Assembly (NCBI GenBank): GCA_013002105.1
Contig: JABDKS010000862.1
Coordinates: 1 to 11,715 of the forward strand
Length of the DNA stretch: 11,715 nt
DNA from: Pirellulaceae bacterium
Lineage (GTDB): Bacteria; Planctomycetota; Planctomycetia; Pirellulales; Pirellulaceae
Reading direction: 5' to 3'
The translations under genes were made by a program, and so were the position numbers. The notes below the pieces were generated by a model, which was not told where the DNA came from, made no database searches, and worked only from the letters and a program-made list of their open reading frames with translations. This document shows, piece after piece, positions 1-7,900 of this stretch; within the stretch, counting starts at the first letter, position 1, and the number at the start of each line of letters is the position of its first letter.

Positions 1-70
1 GATCTACACGCATGTCAGTGCGGCGAATCTGCGATCGGTTTACGAACGGGCCCATCCACGAGCCCGTTAG
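1..70 (+). CDS. xerC: XerC/XerD-type tyrosine recombinase, C-terminal end only
   Basis: Only the last 22 codons are present; the first whole codon starts at base 2 and the stop is TAG at 68-70. The frame reads IYTHVSAANLRSVYERAHPR followed by A and R. This matches the end of the XerC/XerD family: the Tyr of IYTHV is the position of the nucleophile that attacks DNA (Tyr279 in E. coli XerD), and the closing HPRA is typical of chromosomal dimer-resolution recombinases rather than phage integrases. The VYxxAHPRA ending is nearer to XerC than XerD as I recall them, so the symbol is tentative. The protein would act with a partner at dif sites to resolve chromosome dimers. It is convergent with tex. 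The other catalytic residues (Arg, Lys, His, Arg, His) lie outside the window. Confidence 0.8.
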   Translation, partial: IYTHVSAANLRSVYERAHPRAR

Positions 71-76
71 ACGGGC
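45..76. terminator. Possible bidirectional terminator between convergent xer and tex
   Basis: AACGGGC at 45-51 is complementary to GCCCGTT at 62-68 (7 pairs, 10-base loop). The same GCCCGT at 62-67 can instead pair with ACGGGC at 71-76 (6 pairs, 3-base loop made of 68-70, the xer stop codon). The hairpins lie exactly where two convergent genes end, which favours a termination role. There is no clear T-run on either side, so this is not a classic intrinsic terminator. Confidence 0.3.
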
Positions 77-81
77 GTTGG

Positions 82-2253
82 TCAAAACTTCCGCGTTACC
101 GAGATTCGTTTTCGCGCTACGTCAATCTCCAAAACCTTGACCTTTACCACATCACCGACCGAAACAATTTCGGCGGGGTCTCGTACAAAGGTGTCGGCCA
201 ACTGCGAAATGTGGATCAAGCCGTCCTGGTGAACGCCGATGTCGATGAACGCACCAAAATGCGTCACATTGGTGATCACACCCTCTAACACCATTGCAGT
301 CTTCAGATCTTCGATGCTGTTGACTCCCTCGGTAAATTGAACCGCACGAAATTCACTTCGTGGGTCACGGCCTGGCTTACCGAGTTCTTCGATGATATCG
401 ACGATCGTCGGAATCCCGAATTGATCGTCGACAAATTCTTGCGGTTGCAGCTTTCCGCTCAGCGTGGCATTGCCAACCAATGAACGAGTGTCGGCGCCCA
501 GTTTCTTGGCCATACGGTTTACGACCGCGTAACATTCCGGATGCACCGCAGAATTATCCAACGGTTGTTCGCCGTCGCGGATTCGCAAAAAACCCGCCGA
601 TTGCTCGAACGCTTTTCGGCCCAACTTGGGTACCTTCGTCAGTTGCTGACGATTACGGAATCGGCCGTTGTGTTCTCGATACGACACAATGTTTTCGGCT
701 AGCTTGGATCCGATACCAGCGACACGCGACAACAGGGGAACACTTGCCATGTTCAGATCCACGCCAACCTGATTCACACAAGATTCCACCACACGATCAA
801 GACTTTTTCGCAATTGCGACTGATTGACGTCGTGTTGATATTGCCCGACACCGATCGATTTCGGGTCCGTCTTGACCAATTCTGCCAACGGATCCTGCAA
901 TCGGCGAGCGATGCTGATCGCTCCTCGGACGGTGATGTCCAAGTCGGGAAACTCCTGTCCGGCCAACTCACTAGCGGAATAGATCGATGCGCCCGATTCG
1001 CTGACCATGACCTTTGTAACCGCCAACTGATGGCTACGAATCAAATCGCCGACGAATGCGTCTGTCTCGCGTGAAGCGGTACCGTTGCCGATCGCGATCA
1101 ATTCTACGTTGTGTTTTTGGATCAAGTCCAACAGAATGCGACTGGAGGATTCGGTGTCCGCTCGGGGCGGTGTTGGGTAGATCGTCGCGTTGGTCAAAAA
1201 CTTTCCAGTCGGATCCACGACGGCGATTTTGCAACCTGTTCGAAATCCAGGATCGATGCCAATGGTGACTCGTGGTCCAGCGGGAGCGGCCATCAACAGC
1301 TCGTGCAGGTTTTTGCTAAAAACTGCGATCGCTTCTTGATCAGCATTCTCTTTCAACGTTTTCAAGACCGCCGACGTCGTTGCCGGTTTCAACAAACGCT
1401 CAAAACAATCTTCGACGGTCTTCAGCAATTCGCTGTAAAATTCAAATTGTCGATTGTGGACCCACTTGGATTGGAGTTCTCGGAGTACATAGGAATCGTC
1501 GAACTCTAGCCCGATTCGCAACAGTCCCTCGGATTCACCTCGCAACATGGCGAGCAGTCGATGCGACGGCACTTTGCTCACTCGTTCTTGATGATCCAAA
1601 TACAGCTGGAACTTTGCCGCCGCCTCTTTCTTGCCACGTTTCACCTTCGACGTCACCCTACCGCTGGCGAGAGCGTGCTGGCTTAGCCAAGTTCGTGTCG
1701 ATGCGTCTTCGGACCAAGTTTCTGCGACGATATCCAGCGCACCTTGGAGTGCCGATTGTGCGTCGGGAACATCTTTTTCCGAATCAACGTAAACAGCCAG
1801 CGTTTCGTTGCGACTTTGGTCAAGTTTCGATTGACTGATCAACAACTCTGCCAGCGGTTCCAATCCGCGTTCGCGAGCAATCGTGCCACGCGTTCTCCGT
1901 TTTGGCTTGAACGGCAAGTAAAGGGCCTCCAGGATCGTCAACTCCTCACAAGCCTCAATCTTCAATCGCAAAGCGTCGGTCAGCAGTCCTTGTTCTCGGA
2001 TCGTATTGAGGACGGTGACTTTCCGTGCCGCTAGAGCGTTGCCGCGTTCCAACGAATCTTCGATCGACCTCAGCGCGACTTCGTCCAACCCACCGGTCGC
2101 CTCTTTTCGGTACCGGGCAATGAACGGAATGGTATTCCCGTCACCAAGCAACTCGATCGCTGCCAACACTTGCGCGACGGGCAATCCAAGATCGCCAGCA
2201 ATCTTCCTTGCTGTATCTTGAACGTCTGGGAGATCATCTGTCTTTGCGGTCAT
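82..2253 (-). CDS. tex: Tex family RNA-binding transcription accessory protein
   Basis: The 723-residue protein has the whole Tex architecture. Residues about 10-200 form the helical Tex N-terminal region (TIPFIARYRKEATGGLDE at 41-58 is typical). Residues about 328-460 are the YqgF/RuvX-like RNase H fold (IGIDPGFRTG 331-340, GNGTASRET 389-397, SESGASIYSASELA 418-431). GQYQHDVNQ at 470-478 is a family signature. Helix-hairpin-helix segments occupy about 498-560 (VAGIGSKLAENIV), and a C-terminal S1 RNA-binding domain runs 652-721 (GVITNVTHFGAFIDIG). Length is near the family norm (E. coli Tex 773, as recalled), and the shorter end follows the S1 domain directly. Tex proteins are cytosolic nucleic-acid binders linked to transcription and, in some bacteria, toxin expression. 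The ATG at 2251-2253 starts at the conserved N-terminus, with no good ribosome-binding site. It is probably the last gene of the permease-led operon. Confidence 0.95.
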   Translation of the reverse strand: MTAKTDDLPDVQDTARKIAGDLGLPVAQVLAAIELLGDGNTIPFIARYRKEATGGLDEVALRSIEDSLERGNALAARKVTVLNTIREQGLLTDALRLKIEACEELTILEALYLPFKPKRRTRGTIARERGLEPLAELLISQSKLDQSRNETLAVYVDSEKDVPDAQSALQGALDIVAETWSEDASTRTWLSQHALASGRVTSKVKRGKKEAAAKFQLYLDHQERVSKVPSHRLLAMLRGESEGLLRIGLEFDDSYVLRELQSKWVHNRQFEFYSELLKTVEDCFERLLKPATTSAVLKTLKENADQEAIAVFSKNLHELLMAAPAGPRVTIGIDPGFRTGCKIAVVDPTGKFLTNATIYPTPPRADTESSSRILLDLIQKHNVELIAIGNGTASRETDAFVGDLIRSHQLAVTKVMVSESGASIYSASELAGQEFPDLDITVRGAISIARRLQDPLAELVKTDPKSIGVGQYQHDVNQSQLRKSLDRVVESCVNQVGVDLNMASVPLLSRVAGIGSKLAENIVSYREHNGRFRNRQQLTKVPKLGRKAFEQSAGFLRIRDGEQPLDNSAVHPECYAVVNRMAKKLGADTRSLVGNATLSGKLQPQEFVDDQFGIPTIVDIIEELGKPGRDPRSEFRAVQFTEGVNSIEDLKTAMVLEGVITNVTHFGAFIDIGVHQDGLIHISQLADTFVRDPAEIVSVGDVVKVKVLEIDVARKRISVTRKF

Positions 2254-2306
2254 CTCGTTTACAAATATCTGGCTGCGTGCGCGGTGGTTCGCCGATCAAC
2301 AGCTCG

Positions 2307-2846
2307 CTAAGAGTATTGTTGCTGCGTCTGATGATAAATGTGACGCGCAGCACGTCCACTGATCGTGTTCTTTTCTAACAATTCGGCGGCGATCGACTCA
2401 ACCGCCTTGGAATTGGCATCATCTGCCAGCAGATGCTCGGTTTTGTTCAACAATCGACGCTGCCATTTGTCGATTTGCCGCTGGCTGGCCGAACGACTTT
2501 CGAGCAGTCGCTGCACTGTTCGCAGATCCTCGCCAGCGCCGGCATGGCTGTAACTGCCTGTTAGTCGTGCTTCGGCAACCATGCCGGCCAACAGAACCAA
2601 CACGTCTTCTTCCATTCGGTCTTTTGACCGATTGCCGCGGCCTTTCTGCATCTTGCAAACCCCCAACCGCGTGCCACCAAACTGCAATTGGCCCGGGACG
2701 ATCGTCAGCTTTTCAACCGATCGGCCGAGCGATAATGCCATCACGGCATGCCCAGCCTCGTGAAAGGCGGTTGCGGCAAGCATTCGCATTTTCGCGTCAT
2801 CTGATTCTTTCGTTCGCCGATCAGACGGCGATCTATCATCGTTCAT
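2307..2846 (-). CDS. Stand-alone M41-like (FtsH peptidase domain) zinc metalloprotease
   Basis: The 179-residue protein contains HEAGH at residues 29-33, the HExGH zinc-binding and catalytic motif of M41 peptidases, inside AATAFHEAGHAVMALSLG, as in the FtsH protease domain. GAGEDL at 103-108 matches the FtsH helix that supplies the third zinc ligand, probably Asp107. The segment VLVLLAGMVAEARL (82-95) also fits the M41 fold. FtsH normally has two N-terminal membrane helices and an AAA ATPase; both are absent and no membrane segment or signal peptide is visible, so the protein is expected to be cytosolic and unable to unfold substrates by ATP hydrolysis alone. It lies 30 bases after the glycosyltransferase and 53 before tex. 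The ATG at 2844-2846 gives 28 residues ahead of the zinc motif, with no clear ribosome-binding site. Substrates are unknown. Confidence 0.8.
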   Translation of the reverse strand: MNDDRSPSDRRTKESDDAKMRMLAATAFHEAGHAVMALSLGRSVEKLTIVPGQLQFGGTRLGVCKMQKGRGNRSKDRMEEDVLVLLAGMVAEARLTGSYSHAGAGEDLRTVQRLLESRSASQRQIDKWQRRLLNKTEHLLADDANSKAVESIAAELLEKNTISGRAARHIYHQTQQQYS

Positions 2847-2876
2847 TATCTGACGACATCCAAGTACAACGGTTTA

Positions 2877-3560
2877 TCAACGATACCAGTCCTGCAGTCG
2901 CTCCGGCGACACTCCCAACGCATAGGCCACCTGGATTCGCCAGTTACGAAACGTTTGACGCAGCACGCCGCTTGTTTCCCACCGACGCGAACTGACTGTG
3001 ACAGGGCCGTGCAATAACGTCGGCTTGGCAATTTCACGAAACCGTTTCGAAAAATCGACGTCTTCCATCAGCGGTACCTCGGCGAATCCGCCTTCTTGTT
3101 TATACGTCTGTCGCCGCACAAACATCGCTTGGTCGCCAAACGGAATTCGCCGCACAGTCACACGCAATGCATTGCCAAACTCCAGCATACGATAGACCCA
3201 ACCGGGCGCATCAATACGTTGGCGAAAGGCTCCCCACACGATCGGTTCGCCCGCCTGATCCGCCTCGCAAATCTGCCGCAAACACGCTTCGCCAAGTCGG
3301 TTGTCCGCGTGCAAAAAAAGAACGATGTCTCCCTTGGCAAACGTCGCTCCGGCGTTGAGTTGAATTCCGCGTCCCGGCAGCGATCGAATCACCTTGGTTG
3401 CCCCCGACTCGGCGGCTCGACGCTCAGTCTCGTCGTTGCTGCCGCCGTCGGACACAATCACTTCCTGAGCTCCAGCAGCCAGTGCGCTTTGCACACACGA
3501 TCCGATCGTTCCCGCTTCATTGAGTGTGGGGATGACAATCGAAACATCCTGCGGCTTCAT
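2877..3560 (-). CDS. Family 2 glycosyltransferase, TIGR04283-like (transferase 2 group)
   Basis: The 227-residue protein starts with a GT-A nucleotide-sugar fold: VSIVIPTLNEAGTIG at 6-20, VIVSDGGSNDET at 34-45 and LFLHADNRLG at 81-90, where HAD-N takes the place of the metal-binding DxD. FGDQAMFVRR (141-150) and PLMEDVDFSKRF (163-174) are characteristic of the short glycosyltransferases called TIGR04283 (rSAM/selenodomain-associated transferase 2). The protein has no membrane helix, so it is likely cytosolic or at the inner membrane face, transferring a sugar to an unknown acceptor. Its ATG shares an ATGA with the stop of the upstream permease gene, which suggests translational coupling. No ribosome-binding site precedes it. 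TIGR04283 genes are often beside a TIGR04282 partner; none is in this window. The family call is strong, the reaction is unknown. Confidence 0.85.
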   Translation of the reverse strand: MKPQDVSIVIPTLNEAGTIGSCVQSALAAGAQEVIVSDGGSNDETERRAAESGATKVIRSLPGRGIQLNAGATFAKGDIVLFLHADNRLGEACLRQICEADQAGEPIVWGAFRQRIDAPGWVYRMLEFGNALRVTVRRIPFGDQAMFVRRQTYKQEGGFAEVPLMEDVDFSKRFREIAKPTLLHGPVTVSSRRWETSGVLRQTFRNWRIQVAYALGVSPERLQDWYR

Positions 3561-4708
3561 AGAGTTTGAACTTCAAGCAGTCTTACGTAGGCAAACGGTC
3601 CGAGAACTAACAGTGGTACCCAGGCAGCGAAGGCGGGGCTCATTAAGTATCCGCTACTGCCCATCGTTCCCGATAGGGTCTTGAGCGCAAAAAAGAACAA
3701 CACAGTCAAAATGGCGATCCCTATCATCACAAACAAGTTGCGTTGTCGTCGATTGACCACCAGTGGCAGCCCCAGCATGACCAAAACAAAATCCAGCGGC
3801 AGCCGAACAATTCGTTCGTGCAGCAATACGTGGACGCTCGCACTGCTGCGGACAGCCGGGTTTCGGACTCTCGCTGCCAACTCCATGACTGACGACAACC
3901 TTGTGGCTGACTGGTCCTTGGACAACAAGTCGGTTGTCACTGTCGTGGCGACAAAACACTCGCGTGGCGACAGCCAATCTTGATCGCGACTGGTCAGCAA
4001 AATTGCCCGTTCTGCTGTTCCCATCGACGGCAACTGATCAATTCGTTCGGGACGACTGACATTTTTCAACAGGTAGCCGGCAGGATGCGTCGCCGTCGCG
4101 TCGGTCCAAGTCGCGGTATCAGCCATCAATAGATCGCCGTAATCGCCATAATCACCGTAGAGTCGAAAGCTGGGTTGTTTGACCGTCCGCGTCTTGACGT
4201 GCAACGAATGGCCCTCGAATAGGATCCCGTTGGTCTTGTCATAGCATGGCAACACGACTTCCTCGACGTCGTCTTTGACGTTCTTCGCTTTCATCGACAA
4301 TGCGTCGCGCATCCCGGGCAACACGAACTCGCGGTTGGCAAGTTGCAGCGTCACAATGCAAAACGATGCAATGATCATCGGTTTGAAAATGCGCCCGTGG
4401 GAAATTCCCGCCGCCAGCGTCGCGGTCAATTCCCCCGTACGCCGTAGCCACCCGACAACAAACAAAAATGCCAGCAGAGTAATGATCGCTCCCGTCATAT
4501 CAAACAGCAGCAGCATGTACGGCCCGTAATAGCGCGCCATCACCGGCACCAAGCCATCTTGTTTTTGGCCCATTTTGACGAAGTCATCCATGCTCGTAAA
4601 CGCATGAAAGACGATAAAGATCCCGGCGATCGAGCAGAAACAGACAAAGACTGTTCGCAGGAAAAGCACCAAGATGTACCGGTCGATTTTGGTCACGTCA
4701 GCCGTCAC
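3557..4708 (-). CDS. LptF/LptG (YjgP/YjgQ) family permease
   Basis: The 383-residue membrane protein has the layout of LptF/LptG: an N-terminal amphipathic start (IDRYILVLFLRTVF), membrane segments at about 11-36, 62-87 and 106-123, a soluble periplasmic beta-jellyroll at about 126-295, then segments at about 302-318, 324-344 and 353-376. The family works with LptB ATPase and LptC to extract lipopolysaccharide or related lipids from the inner membrane. REFVLPGMRDAL (126-137) after the third helix is typical. LptF and LptG cannot be told apart here, so no symbol is given. The start is GTG at 4706-4708; a second in-frame GTG lies at 4694-4696, and a TGA upstream prevents a longer form. GGAG just ahead is only one base from the first GTG and about 13 from the second, so the start is uncertain by four codons. 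It overlaps the glycosyltransferase gene by 4 bases. Confidence 0.85.
   Translation of the reverse strand: MTADVTKIDRYILVLFLRTVFVCFCSIAGIFIVFHAFTSMDDFVKMGQKQDGLVPVMARYYGPYMLLLFDMTGAIITLLAFLFVVGWLRRTGELTATLAAGISHGRIFKPMIIASFCIVTLQLANREFVLPGMRDALSMKAKNVKDDVEEVVLPCYDKTNGILFEGHSLHVKTRTVKQPSFRLYGDYGDYGDLLMADTATWTDATATHPAGYLLKNVSRPERIDQLPSMGTAERAILLTSRDQDWLSPRECFVATTVTTDLLSKDQSATRLSSVMELAARVRNPAVRSSASVHVLLHERIVRLPLDFVLVMLGLPLVVNRRQRNLFVMIGIAILTVLFFFALKTLSGTMGSSGYLMSPAFAAWVPLLVLGPFAYVRLLEVQTL
4133..4159 (-). repeat. Three tandem Tyr-Gly-Asp units inside the permease
   Basis: Residues 184-192 of the permease read YGDYGDYGD, encoded by three consecutive 9-base units that differ only at third codon positions. 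The repeat lies in the soluble jellyroll part, probably a turn or loop facing the periplasm. It keeps the reading frame. Confidence 0.7.
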
Positions 4709-4850
4709 GCTCCAATGGTCACAATCACAAGGTCACGGCGACGCGCCATAGACCTGTTTCAGCGTGTTAGTGATCCCAGTTTTTCTCGTGTGACGACAAG
4801 ATCAGTGTGCCGATTTGAACGCATTTGGACACAAATCAATGCTTGCATTG
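4709..4850 (-). promoter_or_regulatory. Probable control region of the permease operon, with two abutting dyads
   Basis: This stretch precedes the first gene of the four-gene minus-strand cluster and holds no convincing gene. It contains two perfect dyads that touch each other: ATTTG-4-CAAAT at 4823-4836 and CAATGC-2-GCATTG at 4837-4850, each 14 bases long. They could be operator half-sites or two binding sites side by side. Near the start there are five GTGA words on the minus strand (beginning at 4736, 4728, 4722, 4708, 4696). A weak minus-strand pairing of TTGATT and TCAAAT overlaps the dyads, but its spacing of about 15 is short. The promoter itself is not proved. Confidence 0.3.
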
Positions 4851-4886
4851 TTAGCGTACGCGTCCAAAGTACACGCCAACGCAAAA

Positions 4887-4909
4887 GGGACGCGGTTTCT
4901 ACACCCGCG
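4887..4909 (-). terminator. Weak terminator-like hairpin after the giant membrane protein gene
   Basis: Just past the stop codon of the giant gene (TGA, complement of 4914-4916), CGCGG at 4891-4895 pairs with CCGCG at 4905-4909 around a 9-base loop. In the direction of transcription it is followed by TCCCTTTTG, a short T-run. The stem has only five pairs, so termination would be weak. A second, larger inverted repeat (CGCGTCC 4859-4865 with GGACGCG 4888-4894, 22-base loop) overlaps it and could compete. Confidence 0.3.
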
Positions 4910-4913
4910 GTGC

Positions 4914-7900
4914 TCAGCCGTCCCAAGCCGAAAGCGTGTCAGCATACTGTCGTAACTTGGGCTTGTTTTTCTCGATGGCTGTCAAAACCGCCAACAATCC
5001 GATCCCGGTGGTGATCCCAAAGACCCACCAAGGCCACACGGCGTCGATCTGCTGGTGGGCATGCGCGACCATGCTGGTCACTCCCACGAATACAAAGATC
5101 GCGCCGAGATACAGAAACGGTCGCACTCGCAACACGACGCCCAGTCCCATTCCCATTAGTGCTAAGACGACCAAAACGATGGGGCCGCTAATCGTCGTAC
5201 CAATGTTCTGCATCAACATGTCGGCCGTGCTACTGATGTAGATCACCAATGTCGTTGCGTACCGTATCCCCGATGCGATCATCGGATCGAGTTGTTTGCG
5301 ATACAGATGGGTTACCGCAAGGACGCAAACCGCCGGCGGAATCAACCAAACCTGCGGGTGCGACAAGAATCCCCAGCTAGCAGTTTGATACAGAACGGTC
5401 CAAAGCGCGGCGTTGCCCAGCACCACGGCGGCCACCCTTGGCAAGGCTCCACGCCAAATCGCCGACAGCAGAACGTAATAGATCGCACCGATCGTCAATA
5501 CAACTTCGTACGTAACCTTGCCACCGATATAAGACCAAGACAAGTCGCTGCCAGGCCCCCAACCCGTTGCAATACCGCTGAGCCAAAACCCGACGACGGG
5601 AATGAGCGGCAAATACAAAGCGGTTTGTTTCAACGTTGTGGACAGCAACTCGTCATTTCGTCGCCGTCCCCATTCGGTCGCCCCCACACTGACAAACGCC
5701 AGTGCCATCACCGTGAACGGCCAATAGGCCCGCAATCCGACCAGCGACCAAGGTGATTCGCACAAGAACAGGTGCAACCAAGTCACAAATCCCATCATTT
5801 GCGTCAGTACGATTAAGCCTCGACGTTGATGATCGGTCAATTTCCACGCGTCGCGATACTTGAATCCAGGCCCGCTGAAGACCGCCATTACGCCGCAGAT
5901 CAAGCTGGATGCCGCCAAAACAATGGCCACCGCTCCAACCATCGGGCGTGAAACCGCACCAGACTGACCATCAATCCGGAAGATCGCTTCGGTTATCAGC
6001 ATCACCACAAGGGATACCACAACGCTAACGCCCGCAGTCATCGCACCCCGACGCAGCGCACCGTGCCATCGTTGGGTGATCGTGTCACCCAGGATCTTGG
6101 GCAACAACAATGTGATCGACCCGGCCGCGATGACGGAAACCAACAACCATCGCATCGTCGCGCTCAAGAACGGATGTGACGACGGATCAGCCGTCACGCT
6201 GGCAAAGAGCGCCAACGCGATCAAACCTGAGTGGACGGCGCCATGTCGTATCGATTCGTTATTTGAAATCTCCGCCATCTCAGTCATCGCCCACGTCGCC
6301 AACACCAAACCTCCGATGGTCAGGTAGATTGTCGAAGCGGTTTCCAAATGAGCGATCATCAATACCGAAACGACACAGACGAATCCGCCGACCGCAAATG
6401 ACAGGTGGCAAAGAGCACGCATCAACCGGTGCGCATCGTAGGGTGGAAAACTCTCTGGTAGCGGCTGCTCCAAACGTAATGACAAGAGTTTGTGATTGAT
6501 TCGCGAGAGTGCCGGCAACCATTGGGCCAGCACGGCGACAACAAATCCGCCGGCCAGTGAGACCAGCATCACACGTTCAACCCAGCCGGCGCCGTAATCC
6601 ATCGCGATTCGCGTGGTGACCAAGCCAACCGCGCCCACCAAGCCGCCAATCGCCCAGTGCCAAACTGCTTTTCGCTCGACATGCAACCAAGCAGTCGCTG
6701 CAACTGCCATCCAACACGCCACTCGCAGCCAACCCATTGGGTCCGATACAAGCGGTTCAAAATCCAAATCGTCGCTAACCAAGATCACCGCCGTGATCTC
6801 GCCGGTCAGCCCCAACACCAAAAGTGCAACCAATTCGATGTCCGGAACGGCTCGCCAAGCAATCGATTGATGCAACGGCCGATCGGGGGCCAAGACTCGC
6901 CAGCCAATCACAAGTGCCGTGCCCCACAGCAACACCGCCGTCCAAACCACCACACTCTCGGCGGCTTGCAAGTGATCGAAGATCAGGAAACAACCCCCGA
7001 GCGTAACAAACCATCCCAATGCCCGGATCACCGCAATTCGATGTACTGCCAATTGCGCCCGATTACCGACCGAAGCGACAAACACGGCACCGGCAACACA
7101 AGCCGCCATCCCGAGCCAAATTGCGAACGATGACCCCGACACGATCAAGGCGATCGCGACGGACGTTGTGGCAACACACCCAACCACGCTGTGCCAAAAA
7201 TCAAAACTGCTTTCATCCCATTGAAACCGGATCATCGACGCGATACTGCCGACCAACCAAACCGACGCCATGACGTTCATTGCCTGCGATGCCGAGATCC
7301 ATCCCAACACGATCATTAACCATGTGATCTGCGCCGATAACAGCGTGACACCCAACGGCCAAGGTAAAACTCCAAAACCGAATCGTTTCGGTCCCGCACA
7401 CAACAATGCAACCGCGACCAACGAAACCAGTGCACCCGCTGGTCCCAAGACAACTTGAAGCGGCACGATGTTTAGTAAGATGCAGACGATCGCAACCGCG
7501 GCCGATGTTGTACCGACGATCGACACAAATCGAAGTCCACCTTGAATCGCCGGGGTCGCGGTCGCTTGGTCATGACGCAGCCACCAAAATGTTGCGGCTG
7601 CCCAAAGCAGGCTTGCCAGCGCCGATATTTGTAACCAGACAACCGGATGCGACTCCATCGATACAGGTACCAATAAGGCGGTGGTAGCCGGCAGCAGAAT
7701 GGAGGACAAACCGGCCAGGGAAGCCGATTTGCGTCGCTGTCCAGTCCACAACAACCCGACCGCTCCGGCGAACCACCACGTGGCGACCGACCAAGTTGCC
7801 AGGCGATCCGGCTTGAGGCCATGGATAAGCGGATCGAGCCAATCAAAGAGCAATAACGTTGCCGACGAGCAGGCCACCAGACCGAGTCCAGCGACATTGG

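Noticed and set aside
480..2221. Several plus-strand frames opposite tex
   Set aside because: All lie antisense to a gene with a full set of conserved Tex domains, and none has a recognisable domain.
4559..5014. 151-residue plus-strand frame spanning the permease start and the intergenic region
   Set aside because: It is antisense to two real genes at both ends, has low-complexity basic composition and no recognisable domain.
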